NCBI GenBank assembly: GCA_036269075.1
Contig: DATASX010000024.1
Location: forward strand, 1-33,227
Direction of reading: 5' to 3'
DNA from: Sporichthyaceae bacterium
GTDB taxonomy: Bacteria; Actinomycetota; Actinomycetes; Sporichthyales; Sporichthyaceae
Length of the DNA: 33,227 bases
Below are positions 1 through 13,455 of this stretch, piece after piece. The position numbers and the translations under genes are program-made. Position 1 is the stretch's first letter. Each line of letters opens with the position of its first letter. The notes under the pieces are model-generated. The model made no database searches, was not told the origin of the DNA, and saw only the letters and a list, made by a program, of their open reading frames with translations.

Positions 1-3525
<3,525 letters not shown>

Positions 3526-3540
3526 GGTCAAGTCTCTGAT

Positions 3541-3584
3541 CGCCCGGAGGCGGTCGTCCCCGACGGGGGCGGCCGCCTTCGGCG
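3541..3584. terminator. bidirectional hairpin terminator between rpoC and the convergent hydrolase
   Basis: A 16-bp stem (3546-3561 with 3565-3580, three G-T pairs) has a 3-nt loop, and CGCC/GGCG can extend it across one bulged base. It starts 15 bases after the rpoC stop and ends 2 bases before the stop of the convergent minus-strand gene, so it can serve both. There is no U-tract, which is usual for high-GC actinomycetes. Confidence 0.8.
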
Positions 3585-3585
3585 T

Positions 3586-4416
3586 CTACAGCGGGTGCCG
3601 CTTCAGGTGCGCGACCAGCAGGTCGACGAACGGACCGGGTGCTGCCTCCGGGATCCAGTGGCTGATGCCGGGCAGGATCTCGAACGTGTAGGGGCCGTCC
3701 ACGTAGCGCTCGGTGGTCTCCGCACCCTTCCGCTTGAGCGCGACGTCCTGGTCGCTCCACACGAAAAGGGTCGGCTGGGCCACGCGCGCGCCCGAGCGCT
3801 TCCACAGGTTGAGCAGGGGAAGCGCCCGGTACCAGTTGAGCGGCCCGGTCAGCGCCCCCGGCTCGGGGAACGACGCGAGGTCGCGGTCCGAGGCCTCCTG
3901 GGACTGCCCGGTGTAGCGGGTCATGAACCAGTTCCACCGGGAGCGCAGGGCCCGCTCGGGCAGCCACGGGAGCTGGAAGAACAGGATGTACCAGGAGGAC
4001 AGCGCCTGCCGTGACGTCCCCATCGAGGCGAGGAACGCCCGCGGGTGGGGGACCGACACCGGGGTCACGGTGGCGACCTCGTCGGGGTGGTCCGTGGCCA
4101 GGGTCCACGCGACGATCGCGCCCCAGTCGTGGCCGACGACGTGGGCTCGGCCGCCGTAGGTGTCGATGACCGCAGCGGCGTCCGCGGCGAGTTCGGGGAT
4201 CAAGTAGTCGCGACGGCGCGGGGGTTGGGCGCCTGGGGTGTAGCCGCGTTGGTTCATCGTCACCGTGCGGTAGCCCGCTTCATTCAGCAACAGCACCACC
4301 TTGTCCCAACTGTCCGCGTGCTGGGGGAAGCCGTGCAGCAGCAGCACCAGTTCGCCGTCCGCCGGGCCGGATTCCCATGTCTGGAACGTGCACTCACCGC
4401 GCGCCACAGTCCTCAT
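3586..4416 (-). CDS. alpha/beta hydrolase, epoxide hydrolase type
   Basis: This 276-residue protein has the alpha/beta-hydrolase fold. HGFP (residues 28-31) forms the oxyanion side. The nucleophile elbow is GHDWG (95-99), placing Asp97 as nucleophile followed by Trp, which is the signature of epoxide hydrolases and haloalkane dehalogenases rather than of serine esterases. SDQD (221-224) supplies the acid, and His253 in GISHW is the general base. Tyr residues in the cap region (143, 168) could polarise the epoxide. The ATG at 4416 was chosen because the fold begins there; the same frame stays open far upstream, but only by running through the neighbouring dehydrogenase. No strong ribosome-binding site is visible. 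It is divergent from the alcohol dehydrogenase, with 45 bases between the starts. The likely reaction is epoxide to diol. The substrate is unknown, and a dehalogenase is the main alternative. Confidence 0.82.
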   Translation of the reverse strand: MRTVARGECTFQTWESGPADGELVLLLHGFPQHADSWDKVVLLLNEAGYRTVTMNQRGYTPGAQPPRRRDYLIPELAADAAAVIDTYGGRAHVVGHDWGAIVAWTLATDHPDEVATVTPVSVPHPRAFLASMGTSRQALSSWYILFFQLPWLPERALRSRWNWFMTRYTGQSQEASDRDLASFPEPGALTGPLNWYRALPLLNLWKRSGARVAQPTLFVWSDQDVALKRKGAETTERYVDGPYTFEILPGISHWIPEAAPGPFVDLLVAHLKRHPL

Positions 4417-4449
4417 GGGAGAACGGTGTCCTATCTCGGGCCGCAGCAA

Positions 4450-4455
4450 TAGGGT
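4450..4455 (+). promoter_or_regulatory. candidate -10 element (leaderless start) for the dehydrogenase operon
   Basis: TAGGGT fits the actinobacterial TAnnnT -10 element. Its last base is 6 nt before the ATG at 4462, so transcription would begin at or next to the start codon, giving a leaderless mRNA. This agrees with the lack of a clear ribosome-binding site. No convincing -35 is seen. Confidence 0.4.
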
Positions 4456-4461
4456 CCGATC

Positions 4462-5613
4462 ATGAGAGCTGTCGTGTGCCAGAACTCGACGCTGCGGGTG
4501 GAGGACGTTCCCGAGCCGGTGCCCGCGAAGGGGCACCTCGTTCTCGACGTCGTCCGCGCCGGCATCTGCGGATCGGACCTGCACGCCCGCTTCCACGCCG
4601 ACCTCATGGCCGACGCCGCGCAGCGGGTCGGCATGACCGGCATGATGCGCCTCGCCCAGCCGGTGGTCATGGGCCACGAGTTCAGCGGTCAGGTGCGCGA
4701 ATACGGTCCGAAGACCCGCCGGCGCCTCCCGGAGGGTGCGGCGGTGGTCGCCGTACCGATGATCCTGCGCGAGGGCGCGTCCGACTTCGTCGGCCTGTCC
4801 GCCACCGCGCCGGGCGCGTACGCCGAGCGGATCGTGGTCCAGGAGTCGATGACCTTCCTGATTCCCAACGGCTTCTCCGCGCAGACGGCGGCGTTGACCG
4901 AGCCGATGGCCGTCGCCCATCACGCGGTGCGCAAGAGCGGCGTCGGCAAGGGCGAGACCGCGGTGGTGATTGGCTGCGGCCCCATCGGCCTGGCCACGAT
5001 CCTCATGCTGCGGGCCCGCGGGGTGCGCTCCATCATCGCCAGCGACTACTCGGCCGCCCGGCGCGCGCTGGCCACCCGGTGCGGTGCGCGGATCGTGGTT
5101 GACCCCGGTGTCGATTCGCCCTGGACCTCATTCGCGGACAGCAAGTACTACACCAGCGCTGCCGCCCTGGCCGAATTCGGGGTCAAGACGATCGAGAAGC
5201 TCCGCGCGGTGCCGTTCCTGCCCTGGCACAAGGTGCTGCGGGCGGCGGAGGCGGCCGGGAAGTCTCCGCGCGGGCCGGTGGTGTTCGAGTGCGTCGGCCT
5301 GCCAGGCGTCATCGACCACATCGTCAACTCGGCGCCGCTGTACACCCGGGTCGTCGTGGTCGGGGTCTGCATGGAGCGCGACGCAATCGTCCCGCTCATG
5401 GCGCTGACCAAGGAGCTCAGCCTGCAGTTCGTGTTCGCGTACGACCCCGGCGAGTACCACGACACGTTGCACCTGATGGCCGAGGGCAAGGTGGACCCGA
5501 CGCCGCTGATCACCAGCACCGTCGGCCTGGCCGACGTGCCCGGCGCGTTCGACGTGCTGGGCAAGGCGGAGGAGCAGGCCAAGATCCTGGTCGACCCCAA
5601 CGGAAAGGCGTGA
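4462..5613 (+). CDS. zinc-dependent alcohol dehydrogenase (MDR family), structural-zinc loop absent
   Basis: This 383-residue medium-chain dehydrogenase would oxidise an alcohol to an aldehyde or ketone with NAD(P)+. Catalytic-zinc ligands are Cys36 in GICGSD, His72-Glu73 in GHEFSG and probably Glu147 in TEPMAV. The Rossmann nucleotide-binding motif is GCGPIG (171-176), and Asp195 at the end of the second strand favours NAD+ over NADP+. The four-Cys structural-zinc cluster normally found at about residues 95-115 is missing; that stretch has no Cys, so the enzyme binds one zinc at most. An insertion of about 40 residues after the Rossmann strands (about 220-265) makes it longer than typical members. 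It is first in an operon with the flavin monooxygenase (3-base gap). The substrate cannot be named from the sequence. Confidence 0.88.
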   Translation: MRAVVCQNSTLRVEDVPEPVPAKGHLVLDVVRAGICGSDLHARFHADLMADAAQRVGMTGMMRLAQPVVMGHEFSGQVREYGPKTRRRLPEGAAVVAVPMILREGASDFVGLSATAPGAYAERIVVQESMTFLIPNGFSAQTAALTEPMAVAHHAVRKSGVGKGETAVVIGCGPIGLATILMLRARGVRSIIASDYSAARRALATRCGARIVVDPGVDSPWTSFADSKYYTSAAALAEFGVKTIEKLRAVPFLPWHKVLRAAEAAGKSPRGPVVFECVGLPGVIDHIVNSAPLYTRVVVVGVCMERDAIVPLMALTKELSLQFVFAYDPGEYHDTLHLMAEGKVDPTPLITSTVGLADVPGAFDVLGKAEEQAKILVDPNGKA

Positions 5614-5616
5614 TCG

Positions 5617-6783
5617 ATGCTCGAGCGGCGGATGCGATTCGGGATCTTCATGGCGCCGTTCCACCCGCCGGGGGAGAACCCGACCCTGTTGCTGGAGGGC
5701 GACCTCGAGCACATCGCGCACCTCGACCGGCTCGGCTACGACGAGGCCTGGATCGGTGAGCACCACTCCGCGGGCAGCGAGATCATCGCCTCGCCGGAGA
5801 TCTTCATCGCCGCCGCGGCCGGCCGGACCCGGCACATCAAGCTCGGCACCGGGGTGATCTCCGCGTCCTACCACCACCCGCTCTGGGTGGCCGAGCGCGC
5901 GGTGCTGCTCGACCACCTGCTGCGCGGCCGGTTCATGTTGGGTCTCGGCCCCGGCTCGCTGCCGTCGGACGCGGCCATGATCGGGCTGGACATGCCGCGC
6001 ACCCGGGAGTTGCTCGACGACGCCACCGACATCATCGTGCGCCTGCTGCGCGGCGACGAGCCGGTGAATTTCGAGAACGACCGGTGGATCCTGCGCGATG
6101 CCCGGCTGCACCTTCGGCCGTACAGCGCCATGGACGTGGCCGTCGCCGCGGTGGCCTCCCCGGCGGGCCCGCGGCTGGCGGGCCGTTACGGCCTCGGGCT
6201 GCTGTCGATCGGCGCGACCATGGCGGCGGGCTTCGACGTACTGGCCCACCACTGGGACGTGATGGAGGAGCGGGCGGCGCACTACGGCACCAGCGTCGAC
6301 CGCAACGCCTGGCGACTGGTCGGCCTGATGCATCTGGCCGAGACCAAGGATCAGGCCTACAAGGACGTCGAGCACGGAATCATGAAGTGGTTCCACTACT
6401 TCCAGAAGGTGGCCGCGTTCCCGCAGATGAACCTGGGCGACGGGTCCTCGATCGGTGAGTACATCGAGTTCATCAACACCTCCGGCATCGGCGTGATCGG
6501 GACGGTGGATCAGGCCGGGGAACAGATCGAGCGCTTGTGGAAGCAGTCCAACGGCGGCTTCGGTGCCTATCTGCAGCTCAACCACGACTGGGCCAGCCCG
6601 CGGCGGAAGGCCAACAGCTTCGAGTTGTTCGCCCGGCATGTCATGCCCGAGTTCCAGGGCCAGGCCTGGAGCACTCGCGAGGCCGCCGCCCGAGCCGGCG
6701 CCGCCCGGCCCGAACTTGCCCAGTCGAATCTGGACGCGGTGGCCGCCGCCACCGCCCGGTACGCGGCCGAGAAGGGGCAGTGA
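5617..6783 (+). CDS. LLM-class flavin-dependent monooxygenase (limonene 1,2-monooxygenase-like)
   Basis: This 388-residue luciferase-like (TIM-barrel) oxidoreductase uses reduced flavin, or possibly F420, to activate oxygen. Family motifs are the N-terminal strand RFGIFMAPFHPPGE (7-20), DEAWIGEHH (42-50) and the phosphate-binding GLGPGSLPSD (109-118). Overall length and N-terminus resemble proteins annotated as limonene 1,2-monooxygenase (LimB-like). The ATG at 5617 is preceded by GGAAAGG at good spacing; an internal ATG at 5632 is an alternative. It follows the dehydrogenase by 3 bases, and its TGA overlaps the next start (GTGA). No dedicated flavin reductase is seen nearby, so a host reductase would be needed. 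The family is secure. The substrate is inferred only from resemblance and from the adjacent epoxide hydrolase and dehydrogenase. Confidence 0.85.
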   Translation: MLERRMRFGIFMAPFHPPGENPTLLLEGDLEHIAHLDRLGYDEAWIGEHHSAGSEIIASPEIFIAAAAGRTRHIKLGTGVISASYHHPLWVAERAVLLDHLLRGRFMLGLGPGSLPSDAAMIGLDMPRTRELLDDATDIIVRLLRGDEPVNFENDRWILRDARLHLRPYSAMDVAVAAVASPAGPRLAGRYGLGLLSIGATMAAGFDVLAHHWDVMEERAAHYGTSVDRNAWRLVGLMHLAETKDQAYKDVEHGIMKWFHYFQKVAAFPQMNLGDGSSIGEYIEFINTSGIGVIGTVDQAGEQIERLWKQSNGGFGAYLQLNHDWASPRRKANSFELFARHVMPEFQGQAWSTREAAARAGAARPELAQSNLDAVAAATARYAAEKGQ

Positions 6784-7055
6784 CCGATGCCGCTGGTCGG
6801 GCTGCACCGCAAGCCTCCGGGCGCGCGCTCGCGGTCCTGATCCTGGGCGTCGCCTCATTGGTCTCGTGCATCCCGATCCCGGGCATCTTCGCGATCCGGT
6901 TGGCCCCACGGGCTCGGCGCGAGATCGTCGAGTCGCGCGGGGCGTTGGTGGGTGCCCCGTTGGTGCGGCTCGGGGTCGCCTGTTCGTGGGCCTCGTTCGT
7001 GTTCGCGGCCGCGGTGATCGGGCTGATCGCAGTCTTTCTCGCGTTACGTCACTGA
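6780..7055 (+). CDS. small two-helix membrane protein (DUF4190-like)
   Basis: This 91-residue protein starts at a GTG overlapping the monooxygenase stop by 4 nt (GTGA), with AAGGGG just upstream at short spacing (2 nt). Two hydrophobic helices, at about residues 16-41 and 61-89, flank a short basic-acidic loop (PRARREIVESRG). The Ala/Gly/Val-rich first helix ending in PIPGIFAI resembles the actinobacterial DUF4190 family of small membrane proteins of unknown function. It is co-translated with the oxidoreductases, but nothing in it indicates an enzymatic role; the pairing may be functional or accidental. A nearby ATG at 6787 lies in another frame that stops after 17 codons, so it was not used. 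Confidence 0.7.
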   Translation: MTDAAGRAAPQASGRALAVLILGVASLVSCIPIPGIFAIRLAPRARREIVESRGALVGAPLVRLGVACSWASFVFAAAVIGLIAVFLALRH

Positions 7056-7070
7056 CGGCGCGCACCTGCT

Positions 7071-7100
7071 TTGGAAGTAGTCCGCGGAAGCTGGTACTGT
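7071..7100 (+). promoter_or_regulatory. candidate promoter of the str operon (rpsL)
   Basis: TTGGAA (7071-7076, four of six matches to TTGACA), an 18-base spacer and TACTGT (7095-7100) fit a housekeeping sigma promoter. TG at 7092-7093 makes it an extended -10 (TGnTACTGT). It lies just after the membrane-protein stop and 267 bases before rpsL, as expected for a strong ribosomal-operon promoter with a long leader. Confidence 0.6.
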
Positions 7101-7367
7101 CCTTCCTCGTGCCTGGGCCCGCCCCGGGTACATGCGCGCGTGTCCTTCGCGCGATCCCCGTTTCCCCAGGATCGGTTCGCTTCGGCGCGTCGCAATCCCG
7201 GCGACACGCCCGACCGCGGGGGTCGAACGAAGAGCACGAGTGAAAGACAGGAAACACGGTCGTACGAAGACGGTAAGTCGATAGAGGCGAGCGGAACGCG
7301 AGCAGCGAGGAACGAGCCGCTCGGGGTTCCCGAGCCGATTGAGATCTCGAACGGAGTGAGGTAAGCG
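7101..7367 (+). other. structured 5' leader of rpsL
   Basis: About 267 non-coding bases. They contain a CGCGCG hairpin (7135-7140 with 7148-7153) and, close to rpsL, two helices that cannot form together: GAGCGG/CCGCTC (7289-7294 with 7317-7322) and GCTCGGG/CCCGAGC (7319-7325 with 7329-7335). Purine-rich GAGCGGAACG-like repeats fill the stretch between. GAGG at 7358-7361 is the rpsL ribosome-binding site. No credible gene is present; a 97-codon open frame here has no family features and is judged spurious. Confidence 0.5.
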
Positions 7368-7742
7368 GTGCCCACGATCCAGCAGCTGGTCCGAAAGGGT
7401 CGGCAGGACAAGGTGTCGAAGACCAAGACGCCGGCGTTGAAGGGTTGCCCTCAGCGTCGTGGCGTGTGCACCCGCGTGTACACCACCACGCCCAAGAAGC
7501 CGAACTCCGCGCTGCGCAAGGTCGCCCGTGTGCGGCTGACCAGCCAGATCGAGGTGACGGCCTACATCCCGGGCGTCGGCCACAACCTGCAGGAGCACTC
7601 GATCGTGCTCGTGCGTGGCGGCCGGGTGAAGGACCTCCCCGGCGTTCGCTACAAGATCATCCGCGGTTCGCTGGACACCCAGGGCGTCAAGAACCGCAAG
7701 CAGGCCCGCAGCCGCTACGGCGCGAAGAAGGAGAAGTCCTAA
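7368..7742 (+). CDS. rpsL: 30S ribosomal protein S12
   Basis: S12 sits at the decoding centre of the small subunit and helps control accuracy. The 124-residue protein matches the family over its whole length. [12 protein letters not shown] contains Lys43, and GRVKDLPG contains Lys88 and Asp89; Lys43 and Lys88 are the residues changed in classical streptomycin resistance, and both are wild type here. The start is GTG with GAGG six bases upstream. It is the first gene of the str operon. Its 3' end carries AAGGAG (7728-7733), ideally placed for an ATG at 7742 that overlaps the TAA; that ATG opens a 19-codon micro-ORF, not rpsG. Confidence 0.99.
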   Translation: MPTIQQLVRKGRQDKVSKTKTPALKGCPQRRGVCTRVYTTTPKKPNSALRKVARVRLTSQIEVTAYIPGVGHNLQEHSIVLVRGGRVKDLPGVRYKIIRGSLDTQGVKNRKQARSRYGAKKEKS

Positions 7743-7801
7743 TGCCCCGTAAACGCGCTGTCGGCTCCGAAGCGGCCCTCTTGAACCGTCAGGAGATCTG
7801 A
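7742..7801 (+). other. 19-codon micro-ORF in the rpsL-rpsG spacer; decayed copy of the rpsG start
   Basis: The ATG overlaps the rpsL stop (TAATG), with AAGGAG 8 bases upstream. The peptide begins MPRK, like S7, and then leaves the S7 frame. At DNA level, bases 7742-7780 realign with the true rpsG start at 7805: ATGCC(C/T)CGTAA, then CGGCTCCGAAGCGGCC, separated by a 4-nt length difference. AGGAGA precedes both copies (7729-7734 and 7791-7796). It looks like a tandem duplication of the gene junction with a frameshift in the first copy. Whether it is translated is unknown. Confidence 0.55.
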
Positions 7802-7804
7802 CCT

Positions 7805-8275
7805 ATGCCTCGTAAGGGACCGGCTCCGAAGCGGCCGATCATCGTCGACCCGGTGTACTCCTCACCGCTGGTCTCCCAGCTGGTGAACAAGGTCCTGCTG
7901 AACGGCAAGAAGTCCGTCGCCGAGCGCACCGTGTACCAGGCGCTCGAGGGCTGCCGTGTGAAGACCGGCAACGACCCGGTCGTCACGCTCAAGCGGGCGC
8001 TGGACAACATCAAGCCCGCGCTGGAGGTCAAGAGCCGCCGCGTCGGTGGTGCGACCTACCAGGTGCCGGTCGAGGTCAAGGCCAACCGGGCCACCACGCT
8101 GGCGCTGCGCTGGCTGATCGGCTACTCGCGCAACCGCCGCGAGAAGAACATGACCGACCGACTGATGAACGAGATCCTCGACGCCAGCAACGGCCTGGGC
8201 GCCAGCGTGAAGCGTCGTGAGGACACCCACAAGATGGCCGAGTCCAACAAGGCCTTCGCGCACTACCGCTGGTAA
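7805..8275 (+). CDS. rpsG: 30S ribosomal protein S7
   Basis: S7 organises the 3' domain (head) of 16S rRNA and contacts the E-site tRNA. The protein is 156 residues, the usual bacterial length, beginning [10 protein letters not shown] and ending NKAFAHYRW, both typical of actinobacterial S7. The internal [10 protein letters not shown] and NRREKNM motifs are conserved. The ATG at 7805 is supported by AGGAG at 7791-7795. An upstream look-alike start at 7742 lies in a different frame. It is second in the str operon, 36 bases ahead of fusA. Confidence 0.99.
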   Translation: MPRKGPAPKRPIIVDPVYSSPLVSQLVNKVLLNGKKSVAERTVYQALEGCRVKTGNDPVVTLKRALDNIKPALEVKSRRVGGATYQVPVEVKANRATTLALRWLIGYSRNRREKNMTDRLMNEILDASNGLGASVKRREDTHKMAESNKAFAHYRW

Positions 8276-8311
8276 TCGAAGACGTAGAACGAAGCGAGGG
8301 AAGCAGTAGTC

Positions 8312-10417
<2,106 letters not shown>

Positions 10418-10508
10418 CCGACGGGATGTCGTAAGTGACTCCCAATCACCACCGCACTCATCCCCGAAGTCGTACGACGCAAGATTCGAGTCCTGAAGGA
10501 GAACTCAA

Positions 10509-11702
10509 GTGGCGAAGGCCAAGTTCGAGCGGACCAAGCCGCACGTAAACATCGGCACGATCGGCCACATCGACCACGGCAAGACCACGTTGACGGCGGC
10601 CATCACCAAGGTGCTGCACGACGCCATGCCGGATGTGAACCCGTACACGCCGTTCGACGAGATCGACAAGGCGCCCGAGGAGAAGGCTCGTGGCATCACG
10701 ATCTCCATCGCGCACGTCGAGTACCAGACTGAGGCGCGCCACTACGCGCACGTCGACTGTCCCGGCCACGCCGACTACATCAAGAACATGATCACCGGTG
10801 CCGCCCAGATGGACGGCGCGATCCTCGTGGTCGCCGCCACTGACGGGCCGATGCCGCAGACCAAGGAGCACGTGCTGCTGGCCCGTCAGGTCGGTGTGCC
10901 GGCGATTGTGGTCGCGCTGAACAAGTCGGACATGGTCGACGACGACGAGATCATGGAGCTCGTCGAGCTCGAGGTCCGCGAGCTGCTGAGCACCTACGAG
11001 TTCGACGGCGACAACCTGCCGGTCGTGCCGGTCTCGGCGCTGAAGGCGCTCGAGGGCGACCCGAAGTGGGTCCAGTCGATCATGGACCTGATGAAGGCCG
11101 TCGACGAGTCGATTCCGCAGCCGGAACGCGACATGGACAAGCCGTTCCTGATGCCGGTCGAGGATGTCTTCACGATCACCGGCCGCGGCACCGTCGTGAC
11201 CGGTCGTATCGAGCGCGGCGTCGTCAAGGTCAACGAGCAGGTCGACATCATCGGTATCAAGGAGACCAAGCAGTCCACCACGGTCACCGGTGTCGAGATG
11301 TTCCGTAAGCTGCTCGACGAAGGTCGCGCGGGCGAGAACGTCGGTCTGCTGCTCCGCGGTATCAAGCGCGAGGACGTCGAGCGCGGCCAGGTCATCATCA
11401 AGCCGGGCACGAACACCCCGCACACCGTGTTCGACGCTCAGGTCTACATCCTGAGCAAGGACGAGGGTGGCCGGCACACGCCGTTCTTCCAGAACTACCG
11501 TCCGCAGTTCTACTTCCGCACCACGGACGTCACCGGGGTCGTCGAGTTGCCCGAGGGCACCGAGATGGTCATGCCCGGTGACAACACCGAGATGAAGGTC
11601 AATCTCATCCAGCCGATCGCCATGGAGGAGGGCCTCACCTTCGCCATCCGCGAGGGCGGCCGGACCGTGGGCGCCGGCAAGGTCGTCAAGATCATCAAGT
11701 AG
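10509..11702 (+). CDS. tuf: elongation factor Tu
   Basis: EF-Tu is the GTPase that carries aminoacyl-tRNA to the ribosomal A site. The 397-residue protein has all G motifs: GHIDHGKTT (19-27), RGITIS (61-66), DCPGH (83-87) and NKSD (138-141), followed by beta-barrel domains 2 and 3 ending in [10 protein letters not shown]. The start is GTG at 10509, with a strong GAAGGAG (10495-10501) seven bases upstream. It is the last gene of the str operon. A perfect 12-bp hairpin begins 11 bases after the stop and marks the operon end. Confidence 0.99.
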   Translation: MAKAKFERTKPHVNIGTIGHIDHGKTTLTAAITKVLHDAMPDVNPYTPFDEIDKAPEEKARGITISIAHVEYQTEARHYAHVDCPGHADYIKNMITGAAQMDGAILVVAATDGPMPQTKEHVLLARQVGVPAIVVALNKSDMVDDDEIMELVELEVRELLSTYEFDGDNLPVVPVSALKALEGDPKWVQSIMDLMKAVDESIPQPERDMDKPFLMPVEDVFTITGRGTVVTGRIERGVVKVNEQVDIIGIKETKQSTTVTGVEMFRKLLDEGRAGENVGLLLRGIKREDVERGQVIIKPGTNTPHTVFDAQVYILSKDEGGRHTPFFQNYRPQFYFRTTDVTGVVELPEGTEMVMPGDNTEMKVNLIQPIAMEEGLTFAIREGGRTVGAGKVVKIIK

Positions 11703-11712
11703 TCAATCGGCT

Positions 11713-11739
11713 CGCCGGGCGCGGATCCCGCGCCCGGCG
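11713..11739 (+). terminator. terminator hairpin after tuf
   Basis: A perfect 12-bp GC stem (11713-11724 with 11728-11739) with an ATC loop, followed by GGTCGTT, a weak T-stretch. It separates the str operon from rpsJ. Only 37 bases remain before the rpsJ start. Confidence 0.8.
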
Positions 11740-11776
11740 GGTCGTTCAAGCACTGAAGAAGGACGGCGACCCTGCC

Positions 11777-12085
11777 ATGGCGGGACAGAAGATCCGCATT
11801 CGGCTCAAGGCCTATGACCACGAGGTCATCGACAGTTCGGCGCGCAAGATCGTCGACACGGTGACGCGCACCGGTGCGCACGTGGCCGGCCCGGTGCCAT
11901 TGCCGACCGAGAAGAACGTGTATTGCGTGATCCGATCCCCGCACAAGTACAAGGACTCGCGGGAGCACTTCGAGATGCGCACGCACAAGCGGCTGATCGA
12001 CATCCTCGACCCGACGCCGAAGACGGTCGACTCGCTCATGCGACTCGACCTGCCGGCCGGCGTCGACATCGAGATCAAGCTCTAG
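11777..12085 (+). CDS. rpsJ: 30S ribosomal protein S10
   Basis: S10 is part of the 30S head and, with NusB, of antitermination complexes. It is 102 residues, the usual size, starting [19 protein letters not shown] and containing the THKRLIDI motif. AAGGA lies 13 bases upstream of the ATG, rather far. It opens the S10 operon, yet a strong hairpin ends 37 bases earlier and no promoter fits between, so transcription must begin inside tuf or read through the hairpin. Confidence 0.99.
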   Translation: MAGQKIRIRLKAYDHEVIDSSARKIVDTVTRTGAHVAGPVPLPTEKNVYCVIRSPHKYKDSREHFEMRTHKRLIDILDPTPKTVDSLMRLDLPAGVDIEIKL

Positions 12086-12103
12086 GCCGCGGGGAGAATT
12101 CAG

Positions 12104-12763
12104 ATGTCTGTCAAGGCGATCCTGGGCCAGAAGCTGGGCATGACCCAGGTCTTCGACGCCCGTGGCCGCGTCGTCCCCGTGACCGTGGTCAAGGCCGGTC
12201 CCTGTGTGGTCACGGCACTGCGCAGCAACGAGTCCGACGGCTACACCGCTGTGCAGATCGGCTTCGGGGAGATCGACCCCCGATCGGTGAACAAGCCGAA
12301 GGCCGGGCACTTCCGCAAGGCCGGGGTCACCCCGCGTCGGCACCTGGTCGAGATCCGGACCGAGGACATCAGTGAGTACACCCTGGGCCAGGAGATCGGT
12401 CCGGACGTGTTCGCGGTGGGGGCGCTCGTCGACGTCACCGGGACCAGCAAGGGCAAGGGCACGGCCGGTGTCATGAAGCGCCACGGCTTCAAGGGCCTGG
12501 GCTCCTCGCACGGCACGCAGCGCAAGCACCGCTCGCCGGGTTCGATCGGCGCCTGCGCCACCCCGGCCCGCGTGTTCAAGGGCGTGCGGATGGCCGGTCG
12601 CATGGGCGGGGTTCGGGTGACCACCCAGAACCTCACCGTCCACGAGGTCGACGCCGAGGCGAACCTGATCCTGGTCAAGGGCGCGATTCCCGGCCCGACC
12701 GGTGGCTTGGTCCTCGTCCGCGCCGGCAACAAGGGCGCGCCGAAGAAGGGTGACCTGCGGTGA
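12104..12763 (+). CDS. rplC: 50S ribosomal protein L3
   Basis: L3 is an early-assembly large-subunit protein whose extended loop reaches the peptidyl-transferase centre. The 219-residue protein begins with the conserved [11 protein letters not shown] and contains the central loop around [17 protein letters not shown] and the [10 protein letters not shown] segment. GGGGAG supports the ATG at 12104. Its TGA overlaps the rplD GTG by 4 nt (GTGA), so the two are probably translationally coupled. Confidence 0.99.
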   Translation: MSVKAILGQKLGMTQVFDARGRVVPVTVVKAGPCVVTALRSNESDGYTAVQIGFGEIDPRSVNKPKAGHFRKAGVTPRRHLVEIRTEDISEYTLGQEIGPDVFAVGALVDVTGTSKGKGTAGVMKRHGFKGLGSSHGTQRKHRSPGSIGACATPARVFKGVRMAGRMGGVRVTTQNLTVHEVDAEANLILVKGAIPGPTGGLVLVRAGNKGAPKKGDLR

Positions 12764-13455
12764 CATCTCAAAGCGCAAGCACCGTCGACGTCATCGACGC
12801 CGCCGGGAACAAGGCGGGCACCGCGGAGCTGCCGGCGGACGTCTTCGACGTCACCGTCAACATCCCGCTGATCCACCAGGTCGTGGTGGCCCAGCAGGCG
12901 GCGGCGCGGCAGGGCACGCACAAGGCCAAGAACCGCGGCGAGGTCAGCGGCGGTGGCAAGAAGCCGTACCGCCAGAAGGGCACCGGCCGTGCCCGGCAGG
13001 GCTCGACCCGGGCGCCGCAGTTCACCGGCGGTGGCGTCGTGCACGGCCCGGTGCCGCGCGACTACGCCCAGCGCACGCCCAAGAAGATGAAGGCCGCCGC
13101 GCTGCGCGGTGCCCTCAGCGATCGGGCCCGCGGCGGCAAGGTTCACGTCCTGGCCGGTCTGGTCGCGGGGGACACCCCGTCGACCCGTGATGCCATCGGC
13201 ATCCTGAACCGGGTCGGCGAGGCGGGCAAGGCCCTGGTGGTCGTGGCGCGCGAGGACGTGGTCAGTTGGAAGAGCGTGCGCAACGTGCCGGGCGTGCACG
13301 TGATCGCGCCGGACCAGCTGAACACCTACGACGTGCTCGTCAACGACGACATCGTCTTCACCACCAGCTCGCTGGCTGCCTTCCTGGCACACGCCCAGCG
13401 GGCCGGTGGAACGGGCTCCAAAGTCGCCCGCGTAACGGAAGGGGCGGACGCATGA
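12760..13455 (+). CDS. rplD: 50S ribosomal protein L4
   Basis: L4 binds 23S rRNA domain I and lines the exit tunnel; in some bacteria it also autoregulates the S10 operon. The 231-residue protein carries the conserved tunnel loop at about residues 50-85, with [15 protein letters not shown]. The start is GTG at 12760, overlapping the rplC stop, with AAGGGTG nearby. A short, variable N-terminal extension ([11 protein letters not shown]) precedes the conserved core. Its TGA overlaps the rplW ATG (ATGA). Confidence 0.99.
   Translation: MTSQSASTVDVIDAAGNKAGTAELPADVFDVTVNIPLIHQVVVAQQAAARQGTHKAKNRGEVSGGGKKPYRQKGTGRARQGSTRAPQFTGGGVVHGPVPRDYAQRTPKKMKAAALRGALSDRARGGKVHVLAGLVAGDTPSTRDAIGILNRVGEAGKALVVVAREDVVSWKSVRNVPGVHVIAPDQLNTYDVLVNDDIVFTTSSLAAFLAHAQRAGGTGSKVARVTEGADA

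Noticed and set aside
4417-4923. N-terminal extension of the minus-strand hydrolase to 445 residues
   Set aside because: The extension lies wholly antisense to the dehydrogenase 5' end and is low-complexity; the alpha/beta-hydrolase fold begins at the ATG at 4416.
5128-7257. 709-codon open frame on the minus strand, antisense to the dehydrogenase-monooxygenase operon
   Set aside because: Composition is Arg/Gly/His-rich with no recognisable domain, as expected of the antisense of GC-rich coding DNA; the plus-strand genes have clear family motifs.
7071-7364. 97-codon open frame in the rpsL leader
   Set aside because: It starts inside the promoter -35 region, has no ribosome-binding site, and the composition looks like random non-coding sequence.
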